From Nitrososphaerota archaeon (GTDB lineage: Archaea > Thermoproteota > Nitrososphaeria > Nitrososphaerales > Nitrosopumilaceae), in the NCBI GenBank assembly GCA_028866895.1, contig JAGWHF010000015.1, positions 1 through 34,425 on the forward strand: a DNA stretch of 34,425 nt. Direction: 5' to 3'. Each line of letters begins with the position of its first letter. Position 1 is the stretch's first letter. The notes under the pieces were generated by a model. That model was not told the origin of the DNA and made no database searches. It worked only from the letters and a program-made list of their open reading frames with translations. The position numbers and the translations under genes were made by a program. This document shows positions 15,063 to 23,042 of the stretch, one piece after another.

Positions 15063-15702
15063 CGCCAAAATGTCCCGTACTGCGAGTCTTTTCAATTCCC
15101 TCGTCATCGCACCACCTGATGATGTAGGCAAGTTCCCTTCTCAGCATCTGCGGGTCAAAGTCTATCTCGATGTAAAACAAGACGACTCCGAAGGATAGCG
15201 CATAATATCTTGCAATCTCCTTTGGTATGATTCCGCGCAGGGCAAGATGGGCCATGCGCTCATGGAACTGATAGTACTTCCACCTGTAAAGCTCGACGTC
15301 CTCTATGGTTTCCCGCGGCTGCCTTGAGAGTTCCTCAAATGTCATTGCCACAAACGATCTTAACTGCACCTTGATCTCACCAAGCTTGGTGTATTCCACC
15401 TCGAAATCCTTGAGAATCTGGTAGTACTGGTTCTTGTTTTGGCTTGCCTGCGAGATGGAGCTGAACACCAGGGCCCCGACTGCACTGCAAAGACCGGCGA
15501 CGGAGACTATGACCGTTACGTCATTCCCTACGGAACCCCCAACCACATTCATGCTGGGCAGGTATGAAGTCTGGAGGTTGTACAGGAAGAGACCAACTGC
15601 AACTGACAGCAGGGCAAGTACAAAGAGTCTGCCGGAACGCATGGTGGCGTACAATCTCCTTGACACCCTGCCGGCACTGCCCCCGCTAGTTCCCGGTCCC
15701 AA
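15049..15702 (-). CDS. two-TM membrane protein of unknown function (217 aa)
   Basis: Not recognised as a named family. Two hydrophobic helices lie near residues 25-42 (LFVLALLSVAVGLFLYN) and 60-82 (VTVIVSVAGLCSAVGALVFS), separated by a short loop. A ~130-residue cytoplasmic domain rich in helix-forming residues follows (YYQILKDFEVEYTKLGEIKV, RWKYYQFHERMAHLALRG). The layout resembles small membrane scaffolds or sensors. The annotated start is TTG at 15702; ATG at 15642 just before the first helix is an equally good choice. Neither has a clear TATA box or Shine-Dalgarno sequence at a decisive distance. Confidence 0.65.
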   Translation of the reverse strand: MGPGTSGGSAGRVSRRLYATMRSGRLFVLALLSVAVGLFLYNLQTSYLPSMNVVGGSVGNDVTVIVSVAGLCSAVGALVFSSISQASQNKNQYYQILKDFEVEYTKLGEIKVQLRSFVAMTFEELSRQPRETIEDVELYRWKYYQFHERMAHLALRGIIPKEIARYYALSFGVVLFYIEIDFDPQMLRRELAYIIRWCDDEGIEKTRSTGHFGVMAA

Positions 15703-15706
15703 ATAT

Positions 15707-15851
15707 CAGCCCAGTTTTCCATCCGTGCCTGTGTCATAAAAGACTAGTGCATCCATCCTACCTCTGGTTTATAACAAGACGGCCACGCTGGGTGAGCAAA
15801 GTAAAGGTCCTGTACTAACTCCGTATCTGCCATGCCAGCCCAGTTTTTCCA
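15707..15851. repeat. imperfect direct repeat in the 15703-15962 spacer
   Basis: CAGCCCAGTTTTCCA (15707-15721) recurs as CAGCCCAGTTTTTCCA at 15836-15851, 129 bp away, with one extra T, and the flanks are loosely alike. No convincing gene lies between them. Confidence 0.3.
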
Positions 15852-15962
15852 GCCTGCGGTAACTCGGCCTAGCTCAGGCACTGCGCATGGGAGGGGCCCC
15901 CCGACAAGCCATGGCTGAAACTCCAAGATAAAGCTGAAATTGCCTCAAGAACGACGGATTTC

Positions 15963-17333
15963 ATGAAAAATTTCATAGGGTTTGATCCCATGGAGTTCTG
16001 CGAGGCCTGCTTTCAGAGGCAGAAGACTGTCCTCTGCGAGACCTACAAGGACACCTTTGCAAAGATAACCTCGATTCACTTCTCACAGCAGGCAAAGCTT
16101 GACAGGCTGCTCAACCGACTGGGCTTGCTTCCCCGGATGGTGGAGAGACGCTGGACATGCTCCGTCGGGCCTGAAACAAGGAAGGAGTTTCTTGACTCCC
16201 TGTGGGGTATAGGAATAACAGTCCACACGCTTGAGGACCACCTCAAGATCCTGTCGCGCCTTTACAGGCCGGATGTCCGTCCACTTGGCGAGAAGCTGGC
16301 GGTAGACCTGCCTGCCCAGGGCCTGTGGGAGGAGTTTGATCCAAAGGGCAGGTCGTGGGTCCCACTGGGGGCAATAGGTGGAAACGGCAAATCCTCAACC
16401 GAAGCACGCCTCGGGAACATTCTGAGGAATTCTGGCATCGAGGGGACGAGCTACTTTAGAGCCAACAAGGATGGGGATGCCGTGGCGGCCATCCCGATGG
16501 AGAGGCGCGCAGCGCTCAACATAGCATCCACCATCTCGGAACCAACCTCAGTAACTTGGAAGGCCGATGCGCATGGTGGCCGGGCCGTAATTGATCTCAA
16601 GGATCTGGAGGTGATCCCAGACGAGATCATGAACTTTCTAAAAAGACTGGGAAAGAAGGACAAAAAGTTTGCCGGATTGATAATATTTGAGAACGAGGAC
16701 ATGAGCATGGTCTCTGGGGCACTAGGTTGCATCAAGGTAAGCCTTACCAAGTCCGATGATACAGTTGACCTGGGGGCATCAGGCAGAGCCGACGAACCAG
16801 TTCCGGTCGGTACGATACAGGAGGAAAGGCTTTCCGCCTTTCTTGACGTGATAAAGGAAATTGGCGGCACTGCAGTCTCCACCAAAGACGCGATTGTCAT
16901 ATCGGGAAGCCGCGGCTCTGCTACAGTCACCTTCACGGACAATGACCGGAGCATACAGGATGGTACGTCCATCCAGGTCTCCGCCTCAGCACTGGAAGAT
17001 CCACAGAGATGCTCCGAAGTGCTCTCAACAATGAGGAAGAAGGTGGGACTTCTTGACGTCTCGCTTGACGCCCTTCTTGCATCTCGATGGCCGGTGCTAA
17101 ATGACACTGACTTGCAATACGTAGTCCAGTCGGCAATATCATGGTACGGGTCAAATCCTGCCCTTGCCCAGAAGATAATAGGGGGGCCAGACAAACTTCC
17201 AAAGATCAGGGACTGGCATTCCAGGATAAAAAAAGGGGAGATTAGGTCGGCCCTAGACACTGTCACACTTGGAAAGATAATCAAGCGGCTGGAGGGTGGA
17301 GGAATACAGGCCGCAGCCCGGAAGACCGCCTGA
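15963..17333 (+). CDS. hypothetical cytoplasmic protein (456 aa)
   Basis: Not recognised. No signal peptide or membrane helix is visible. The N-terminus has clustered Cys (C13, C16, C25) that could bind metal. Residues 60-200 are mixed helical with a GAIGGNGKSSTEARLGNIL segment that looks loop-like but is not a proper Walker A. Two regions resemble repeated alpha/beta units: about 195-260 (TSVTWKADAHGGRAVIDLKD, then FAGLIIFENEDMSMVSGALG) and about 295-345 (AFLDVIKEIGGTAVSTKDAI, then ATVTFTDNDRSIQDG). The C-terminal ~100 residues are helical. ATG 15963 has an AAGATAAAG box about 35 nt upstream. Codon use matches neighbours, so a resident gene is likely. Confidence 0.75.
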   Translation: MKNFIGFDPMEFCEACFQRQKTVLCETYKDTFAKITSIHFSQQAKLDRLLNRLGLLPRMVERRWTCSVGPETRKEFLDSLWGIGITVHTLEDHLKILSRLYRPDVRPLGEKLAVDLPAQGLWEEFDPKGRSWVPLGAIGGNGKSSTEARLGNILRNSGIEGTSYFRANKDGDAVAAIPMERRAALNIASTISEPTSVTWKADAHGGRAVIDLKDLEVIPDEIMNFLKRLGKKDKKFAGLIIFENEDMSMVSGALGCIKVSLTKSDDTVDLGASGRADEPVPVGTIQEERLSAFLDVIKEIGGTAVSTKDAIVISGSRGSATVTFTDNDRSIQDGTSIQVSASALEDPQRCSEVLSTMRKKVGLLDVSLDALLASRWPVLNDTDLQYVVQSAISWYGSNPALAQKIIGGPDKLPKIRDWHSRIKKGEIRSALDTVTLGKIIKRLEGGGIQAAARKTA

Positions 17334-17427
17334 CCCGCATATCCTGTCTGCAATCACGGGCATCTCAAAGTGTGGCAATGCAAATCCTACGCATTTCTTA
17401 TTTACCAAAAAACCAAGAAACGTGCAA

Positions 17428-18375
17428 ATGCGAATTCCAGCCGTTGCATCCGTTGCACTTGTGCCAATATTGCTCTCTCTGGGACTGCCATTTGCCTATG
17501 CGGAGTATGACGTAGTTATCCCGCTTGGGGCTTCACATGAGGAGACGGGTGTCTTCTATTCCCCCTCAGTAGTTGACATCGAGCCGGGGCAAACGGTAAC
17601 TTGGAAGAACAACGACGCCACAGTCCATACCGTATCAACCGGCAGCCCAGAACTCGGAGTAGATGGCAGGCTTGACAGCGGACTGATAAGCCCCGGAGGG
17701 TCCTTTTCTTACACTTTTGGCACCGCAGGTGTCTACGGATATTACTGCGTCATACACCCGTGGATGACAGGTACTGTGGATGTCGGCTCGGGCTTTGGGC
17801 AGCAGCCGCCTGTCTCCCTCTCCATCCAGACCGACAAGCAGGACTATGAGGCGGGGGACAACATAACAGTCACGGGCCATGCATCAAGGCTTCTGCCTGA
17901 CACAATGATGACCGTATGGGTCACAGACCTGTCTGGCAACGGCGTTGCATCAAACCACGTTTCCACCGTTACTACTCCAGAGTTCTCAACGACCATAATG
18001 CCCACGGACCTCTGGATTCCGGGTACTGAATACGTAGTCAATGCCCAGTATGGCTCCACGGGAGAGATTGCAACGACCAAAATATGGTACGGGCCAAGCT
18101 CCACCCATCTGCCACGGTGGCTAAAGGAGACGGCATACCAGTGGGAGACTGGCCAGATGACCGACAAGACATTTGCGGCAGGAATACAATACATGATAAA
18201 ACAAGGAGAAATCAGGACAACCCATGCCTATTTTGTTGCCGACCAGAATTACCACATACCGCAGTGGGTCAAAAATACGGCCTCGTGGTGGTATGGCGGG
18301 GAGATATCGGGAAGGGACTTTGCGTCAATCATCCAGTATCTTCTCGCCTCGGGAACGATCGGCGTTTACCCGTAG
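17428..18375 (+). CDS. secreted blue-copper (plastocyanin-like) protein with Ig-like domain and W-rich repeats
   Basis: A 315-aa exported protein. Signal peptide at about 1-25 (ending AYA). The cupredoxin domain at about 26-120 has Cu ligands H67 (TVHTV), C107, H110 and M113 (YYCVIHPWM). A beta-sandwich at about 128-222 (TDKQDYEAGDNITVTG) resembles the domain of the PEFG proteins in this window. Two ~37-residue repeats at about 228-262 and 277-311 (IPQWVKNTASWWYGGEISGR) match a repeat common on thaumarchaeal exported proteins. It is probably an extracellular electron carrier. The start at 17428 is supported by CTTATTTAC (17397-17405) 27 nt upstream; the longer frame overlapping the previous gene is not needed. 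Confidence 0.87.
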   Translation: MRIPAVASVALVPILLSLGLPFAYAEYDVVIPLGASHEETGVFYSPSVVDIEPGQTVTWKNNDATVHTVSTGSPELGVDGRLDSGLISPGGSFSYTFGTAGVYGYYCVIHPWMTGTVDVGSGFGQQPPVSLSIQTDKQDYEAGDNITVTGHASRLLPDTMMTVWVTDLSGNGVASNHVSTVTTPEFSTTIMPTDLWIPGTEYVVNAQYGSTGEIATTKIWYGPSSTHLPRWLKETAYQWETGQMTDKTFAAGIQYMIKQGEIRTTHAYFVADQNYHIPQWVKNTASWWYGGEISGRDFASIIQYLLASGTIGVYP

Positions 18376-18377
18376 TG

Positions 18378-18518
18378 CTAGTTTTCCCAGTACCATTTCT
18401 GAGTAAAACCGTCATGCTTTTGCGGATGCGCGGCCTTGCAATGCCTTTCGAGCCTCACCTGCTCATCAAAAGTCATTCCACACTCCTTGCACCTGAACTC
18501 TTTCTGTTTCGCATCCAT
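18378..18518 (-). CDS. 46-aa C2H2 zinc-finger protein
   Basis: The minus strand encodes a small protein with FRCKECGMTFDEQVRLERH and a following C-KAAH: C-x2-C, Phe, Leu and H-x-C-x3-H positions match a classical C2H2 finger (CKEC ... RHCKAAH). The C-terminal tail is Lys/Trp-rich. Its stop lies 3 bp from the stop of the cupredoxin gene (convergent). A CTTTATTC box near 18558-18565 is about 42 nt upstream, leaving a ~16-nt leader. Single C2H2 fingers are known in archaea and usually bind DNA or protein. The partner is unknown. Confidence 0.62.
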   Translation of the reverse strand: MDAKQKEFRCKECGMTFDEQVRLERHCKAAHPQKHDGFTQKWYWEN

Positions 18519-18751
18519 CCTGGCTTGCAGCCTGAAAACGATGGGTCATCCGCGAGAATAAAGCTTTCTAAAGGCAAGCTGCGGGAGGGCAGAATATATT
18601 TCATTTTCAGCGACGGGATTGGCGGCGATCATAATCTGACCGCCCTGGCACGCGACGGCCTTGGACCATGGTTGGCGCAATCCTCTAGCATGAACCATGT
18701 TCCTTAACAAGGTGTCACAATTTTTTATTAATCGACCGGAAATTTGACAAC

Positions 18752-18877
18752 ATGCCAAGACTGCGACTAATGGTAGGGTCGGTTGTGGTGGCCATGATGC
18801 CATTCTACTCTGAAATTTTTTACGGCATTGCGCAATTCTCTGCAAGGTCAGTCCTGTCGACACTAGGCCTAGCCTGA
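18752..18877 (+). CDS. 41-aa single-pass membrane peptide
   Basis: Function not recognised. The peptide starts with basic MPRLRL, continues with a hydrophobic segment (MVGSVVVAMMPFYSEIFYGI) and ends in a short amphipathic tail. A TTTTATTA box at 18723-18730 lies about 25 nt upstream of the ATG, a leaderless arrangement matching confident genes here, which is the main support. The 18878-19039 stretch that follows holds no recognisable gene. Confidence 0.45.
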   Translation: MPRLRLMVGSVVVAMMPFYSEIFYGIAQFSARSVLSTLGLA

Positions 18878-19039
18878 TTCCAGCAGGTCAGCGTTCCCCA
18901 GGCGTTGGGGTGGTTTCACCGCTGCCAAGGACGCGCACTCCAGTCCGCATTCTTCAGGGATTGGGATCTATGCGCCTTTCATTCTCGGGAAGAAATTCTT
19001 GCCAACAGCCGTTCATTCAAAAATTAACTAAATTTTAGT

Positions 19040-19052
19040 AATTGCTTATATA
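19040..19052 (+). promoter_or_regulatory. TATA promoter shared with the second PEFG gene
   Basis: AATTGCTTATATA occurs here and identically at 31729-31741, 23-26 nt upstream of the starts of two paralogous surface-protein genes. An A/T-rich dyad ACTAAA-T-TTTAGT (about 19027-19039) precedes this copy. Confidence 0.6.
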
Positions 19053-19074
19053 CTGGCAAGAAAACTCGTGTGTA

Positions 19075-20172
19075 GTGAAAATTAGCGCCAAAGGACTTGC
19101 ATTATTAGGCATATTGATCATTGCAACAGGCGTGGTCCCGGCATTTGCCGATACCAATTCTACAAACAGTACAAACTCAACAACGGTATCTGCAGGATCG
19201 GCACCTGCAAACTCCAGTTCGGCCACCAACTCTTCGGTCCAAGTCGCCCAGCCGGCAGCAGGTACCGGCCACCCGGCGACACCGTCACAAACAGGCTCGT
19301 ATGTTGGGACAAACAACCCTGCCACCAATGCAAGGGAACTTCTTGCAAACCAGAGCACCGCCAACCTTACCCCGCCGCCCTACTTGGTTACAAATGCAAC
19401 TGGAAATTCCAGCCAGATAGTGAGCATGGGAACCTCCGCACCCGCCGTGACTGTTACCACGGATAAGACCTCTTACAATGATGGGGACAAGATAGTAATC
19501 TCGGGTACCACGAAAGATTACCTGGGCGACACTCCTCTTACTCTTATACTTAGAAATCCTGACGGGAACGTCGTAAGCATCAACCAAGTACAGATAAATC
19601 CAGACAAGACCTACTCGATAAGCCTGACTGCCGGTGGTGCGCTTTGGCAGGCCGCGGGAAGCTACTCAGTTTATGTCCAATTCGGCGGACCTGACAGATC
19701 TGCAACGACAAAATTCCAGTTCTCAGGATCACACATTGCAGGAAATACCATCATGGTTGACGGCACAAACTCATCCGTAACTTATACCATAACAAACGGC
19801 AAGGTTACGGACATAAAGGCTGACACGATTTCAAAATCATTGATAGTGACGATACAGACCACGGGTGACGGCAACCTTACGATAACAATGCCAAGGGCCT
19901 TGATTGATGCCAAAAAGTCCGACGGTACTGACGACGTGTACTTTGTACTAAATGACGGACAGGAGAACGACCAGTTCGAAGAGATAAAGAACACCACTAC
20001 GGAAAGGACCCTTCAGATCCCGTTCACCGACGGTACATCCCAAATTGAGATAATTGGAACCTTTGTAGTGCCGGAGTTTGGCGCCATGGCAGCCGTCGTG
20101 CTGGTAGTTGCGATAATTGTCATAATCGCAATCTCAAGCAAGAATGGGCTGCGAATCCAGCCAAGGACCTGA
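19075..20172 (+). CDS. PEFG-anchored surface glycoprotein, paralogue 1
   Basis: A 365-aa exported protein. Signal peptide at about 1-25 (LALLGILIIATGVVPAFA), then a Ser/Thr/Asn-rich linker with many N-x-S/T sequons (about 27-110), a beta-sandwich module starting AVTVTTDKTSYNDGDKI (about 125-215), a second beta-rich module (TNSSVTYTITNGKVTDIKAD and on) and a C-terminal PEFG motif at residues 333-336 followed by a hydrophobic helix and basic tail (SSKNGLRIQPR). This tripartite tail is the PEFG-CTERM sorting signal handled by an archaeosortase-type enzyme. The start is GTG at 19075, leaderless from the TATA box at 19045-19052. A close paralogue lies at 31764. Confidence 0.85.
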   Translation: MKISAKGLALLGILIIATGVVPAFADTNSTNSTNSTTVSAGSAPANSSSATNSSVQVAQPAAGTGHPATPSQTGSYVGTNNPATNARELLANQSTANLTPPPYLVTNATGNSSQIVSMGTSAPAVTVTTDKTSYNDGDKIVISGTTKDYLGDTPLTLILRNPDGNVVSINQVQINPDKTYSISLTAGGALWQAAGSYSVYVQFGGPDRSATTKFQFSGSHIAGNTIMVDGTNSSVTYTITNGKVTDIKADTISKSLIVTIQTTGDGNLTITMPRALIDAKKSDGTDDVYFVLNDGQENDQFEEIKNTTTERTLQIPFTDGTSQIEIIGTFVVPEFGAMAAVVLVVAIIVIIAISSKNGLRIQPRT

Positions 20173-20191
20173 CCGGTTCCTGCACAGGTGC

Positions 20192-21619
20192 CTAGTGCCT
20201 CTGCGCGCTCTCCTCGCTTGACTTGGAGGAATATTCAAGAATTGAGGGTAATAGCGATGCAAAGAGAATCGCGGCAGAGATGTAAAACACCAGGTGTATC
20301 GAGTTTACAAACCCGGGACCTATTGAGGCGCCCACCGTCCCGCCCACAAAGACCGCCTCCAGCTCCGAAGGCGGGACCGACCTTGTTATGATGAGGAATG
20401 AGATACCCATGCTTATGAGGTTGCCAAGTGTGACAAGCGTGGTGCTCATGCCCGAAGCAACACCCCTTCTCTTTGCGGGAACCGAATTCATAACCGTAGT
20501 CCTGTTCGGTGCTGCAAACATTCCCATGCCAGCTCCCACCAGGACCAGAGGTACAAGCAAGCCTGCAAAGCTCTCTCGGGGATGGATGGTGGTAAGCAGG
20601 AGGAAACCAACTGCAGACGTCATGAGGCCTCCAACTATGAACTGTCTCGCACCATACTTGTCGGAAAGCCAGCCGCTTATGGGTCCAAATGTGGCCATGG
20701 TGAAGGATATCGGGATTAGGTAAATTCCAGCCTCTAGGGCACTGAGCTTCATTGTCGGACCCTGCAGGTAAAACGACATCACCAGGATGAGTGCACCCCT
20801 TGCAACTGCGTTGAGGAAGACGCTTATGTTTCCCGTGTTGAAGATTCGGATCCTGAACAGCTTCACATCAAACATCGGATCTTCCATCTTGGACTCGACG
20901 TAGACGAATAGCACAAGCATTCCAAGGCCTGACGCGACGAGGAGGATTCCATCAACTGCGGACAACAGGCCTAAGGGTCCGAAGGTGAGGCCAAAGAAGA
21001 GGAAGAGCAGGCCCGACGCAAGTACGCAGTTGCCAAGCCAGTCTATCCTGCCACCCGTCCTAGTCCCGAGCTCCCTGAGCCTTGTAAACGACCAGACAGA
21101 ACCGAAGATTCCTATGGGTACATTTACCCAGAAGATGGACCTCCAGCCTAACGTGTCGGTAAGCAGGCCGCCAAGCACGAGGCCCCCGACGGAGCCGACA
21201 ACTATCGAGATCTGGTTCAATCCGAGCGCCTTTCCGCGCTCGTTGGCCCCAAAGGCGTCCGTGAGAATGGCCGCACTGTTTGAGAAGAGGAAGGCAGCAC
21301 CCAACGCCTGAATTGATCTGAAAAGGATGAGTTCCTGCCCCGATCTTGATAGGCCACATAGCGCGGAGCCCGCCGTAAACACGATGAGGCCTATGTTGTA
21401 CAGCCTTACTCGGCCGAACATGTCTGCAAGCCTGCCAAAACTCAGCAGCACGATTGTTGTCACAAGGCCGAAGCACAGGACTATCCACATAGTCTCAAGA
21501 ACGGACGTGTGCAGGTCCGAGGAGATCTTGGGAAGAGCTATTATCACAATATTGGTGTCAAGGGAGGCCATCAGGATTGCAATCGTGGTGTTTGTCAGGG
21601 CTATCCATTTGTATTCCAT
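20192..21619 (-). CDS. MFS multidrug exporter, DHA2 (14-TM, EmrB/QacA) family
   Basis: A 475-aa integral membrane protein with about 14 hydrophobic segments. The N-terminal LDTNIVIIALPKISSDL is the motif D1 region of DHA2 drug:H+ antiporters, and GRLADMFGRVRLYN is motif A in the loop between TM2 and TM3. The C-terminal half contains the related GWLSDKYGARQ. Expected role: proton-driven export of toxic compounds. ATG 21619 has an AATTATAAT box about 36 nt upstream and a GGAACC element, so a short leader is likely. No regulator is immediately adjacent; a winged-helix gene lies 0.7 kb upstream. Confidence 0.92.
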   Translation of the reverse strand: MEYKWIALTNTTIAILMASLDTNIVIIALPKISSDLHTSVLETMWIVLCFGLVTTIVLLSFGRLADMFGRVRLYNIGLIVFTAGSALCGLSRSGQELILFRSIQALGAAFLFSNSAAILTDAFGANERGKALGLNQISIVVGSVGGLVLGGLLTDTLGWRSIFWVNVPIGIFGSVWSFTRLRELGTRTGGRIDWLGNCVLASGLLFLFFGLTFGPLGLLSAVDGILLVASGLGMLVLFVYVESKMEDPMFDVKLFRIRIFNTGNISVFLNAVARGALILVMSFYLQGPTMKLSALEAGIYLIPISFTMATFGPISGWLSDKYGARQFIVGGLMTSAVGFLLLTTIHPRESFAGLLVPLVLVGAGMGMFAAPNRTTVMNSVPAKRRGVASGMSTTLVTLGNLISMGISFLIITRSVPPSELEAVFVGGTVGASIGPGFVNSIHLVFYISAAILFASLLPSILEYSSKSSEESAQRH

Positions 21620-21747
21620 TCCAGGTTCCTTTTTGCTAGATATCCAATCGGATTATAATTTGAATGGAACGGTCAAGGGATCGGATGGGTGTGTGGCGTC
21701 CTTGCGTCTTGTTAAAACCACTGGTGGGAAATTGCCGCTTGCATCTT

Positions 21748-22290
21748 CTAGTCCTTTCCCAACTCGCTATCTATCTTGTCCTGAGTCTCCTTGTATCTCT
21801 TGTATCTGCTGTTCCACCTTGCAAAGAACCTGTACTCCTTCAGGGCAACAAAGAGCAGTACCGCTGCAAATATCAGGCATATGAATATGAATATCTGGAT
21901 GCCTAGAAATATCGGCCTGTCCTGATGAAGCAACCTCGGATGGGGATGGAAGGGAACCGACCTCACAATGTTGCTGCCGTTCTTTTCAACTATGAAAAAT
22001 TGCGTATTGTTGTGTTCCACGCCGGCTCCAAAAATCATATCGCGGAGCTGATCATGACTTGTTTCCAGGTGAAAGACGCTGTATTTTGGGTGGCCTATCA
22101 GTATCCCGCCCATGACAAGTGCTACGGGGGCAAAGATGAGCGCTGACGCAATAAATATGAGAAATATGCGCCTTGAGCTGTTCGTATGAGCTAGGAGGTC
22201 ATCCAACATCTTGAACATGTTTTCAGGCGCCTCGCTTGATCTGTCTGGCTTTTCGGGTTCCTTGTCATGATTCTCGGGAGGGTTTGACAT
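21748..22290 (-). CDS. two-TM membrane protein (180 aa)
   Basis: Not recognised. An acidic/polar N-terminal tail (about 1-38) is followed by TM1 (about 42-66, IFLIFIASALIFAPVALVMGG), a ~60-residue external loop with N-x-T/S sequons and a His/Pro-rich patch (PFHPHPRLLH), TM2 (about 127-150, IFLGIQIFIFICLIFAAVLL) and a basic helical C-terminal tail. A TTTTATTC box about 30 nt upstream supports ATG 22290. It is likely a membrane protein with both ends in the cytoplasm; the His-rich loop could bind metal (speculative). Confidence 0.68.
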   Translation of the reverse strand: MSNPPENHDKEPEKPDRSSEAPENMFKMLDDLLAHTNSSRRIFLIFIASALIFAPVALVMGGILIGHPKYSVFHLETSHDQLRDMIFGAGVEHNNTQFFIVEKNGSNIVRSVPFHPHPRLLHQDRPIFLGIQIFIFICLIFAAVLLFVALKEYRFFARWNSRYKRYKETQDKIDSELGKD

Positions 22291-22330
22291 TTAGATGATT
22301 AACTCCCTCGGGTACGAATAAAACATTTCG

Positions 22331-22702
22331 CTAACTTTGTTCCTTGTCACTCTTGTTGCTCCTTGGGAAAATTTCCTCGTAAGGCTCTAAGACCATCCGG
22401 CAGAACTGCCTTCCTTTCTCCGTTACTGAATATTTTATTACCTTCTTGTTCCCCCATGGTACTTCGGTCCTCTTGATGAATTCCTTTCTCTCAAGGCTCT
22501 CAAGTATGTCTCGGTGCTTCATCAAGTTTAGGCCGCAATAGCTCAGGAGGTTTGTTTGGTTGAGTTCGCCGTGCTCAGAAAGCTTCAAAAGAATGTCCTT
22601 ACGTATGTAAATTCGATCACGGTATTCATGCGACAAGTTATCGCATTTTTTGGATGCAAAATTCTGTATTAAGCTTTTACATCGGTTAGAGGCTTGTACC
22701 AT
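22331..22702 (-). CDS. winged-helix transcriptional regulator
   Basis: A winged helix-turn-helix of the type abundant in Nitrososphaeria: helix RDRIYIRKDILLKLSEHG, helix-turn-helix NQTNLLSYCGLNLMKHRDILESLERKEF, wing KRTEVPWGNKKVIKYSVTEKG, and a closing helix (RQFCRMVLEPYEEIF). It has MarR/PadR-like proportions and probably acts as a dimer. The frame is open to a TTG at 22744, but a TAAATAAT box sits only a few bases upstream of that codon, so ATG 22702 with a GCAGGGGAAAC leader is preferred. It is divergent from the ABC-export operon and may regulate it (inference). Confidence 0.75.
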   Translation of the reverse strand: MVQASNRCKSLIQNFASKKCDNLSHEYRDRIYIRKDILLKLSEHGELNQTNLLSYCGLNLMKHRDILESLERKEFIKRTEVPWGNKKVIKYSVTEKGRQFCRMVLEPYEEIFPRSNKSDKEQS

Positions 22703-22742
22703 GTTTCCCCTGCAGTAACTTTGTTCATGAACATAGTTTGAC

Positions 22743-22756
22743 AATTATTTAATTGA
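22743..22756. promoter_or_regulatory. near-palindromic bidirectional TATA element
   Basis: CAATTATTTAATTG is almost self-complementary and lies between the divergent winged-helix gene and the frame starting at 22778. It can be read as a TATA box on both strands. Confidence 0.45.
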
Positions 22757-22777
22757 GCCGATTCCAGATGAGACAGC

Positions 22778-23029
22778 ATGGGCATCATTTTGAGTTCCAT
22801 TGGGAAGGAGACAAGAGTTTTCCCGGACCAAATCGATCTTAGCAAAGACCTTTCTGGTGGACATGCCCGAAATTTTCTTTATTGCCACAACCGGATGGTG
22901 CAGGACGTCCGGACGGAAGCCTTTAGGACAGGCAAATTGCTCGATTTTAACCAATTTGATAAAAACTTTAGAAGACCATTTAATTATATGCAGAAGCGCG
23001 GACTTGAGGTTAGTGGGATTGTTGAATAG
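22778..23029 (+). CDS. possible small protein (83 aa) ahead of the ABC operon
   Basis: Function not recognised. The frame has ordinary amino-acid composition (SIGKETRVFPDQIDLSKDLS, later LLDFNQFDKNFRRPFNYMQK) with Phe/Asn/Asp-rich character and two His and one Cys near the middle. A TATA-like ATTATTTAATTG ends about 24 nt upstream. It ends 13 bp before the ABC ATPase start at 23043, so the genes may be co-transcribed. A 12-bp repeat GTCCGGACGGAA occurs in it (22907-22918) and again at the start of the ATPase gene (23079-23090). It could also be just a leader region. Confidence 0.4.
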   Translation: MGIILSSIGKETRVFPDQIDLSKDLSGGHARNFLYCHNRMVQDVRTEAFRTGKLLDFNQFDKNFRRPFNYMQKRGLEVSGIVE

Positions 23030-23042
23030 GGATAAATCAGGC

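Noticed and set aside
15744-15926. 60-codon minus-strand frame in the spacer before the 456-aa gene
   Set aside because: Its sequence reflects the local imperfect repeat rather than a protein-like pattern, and no promoter fits.
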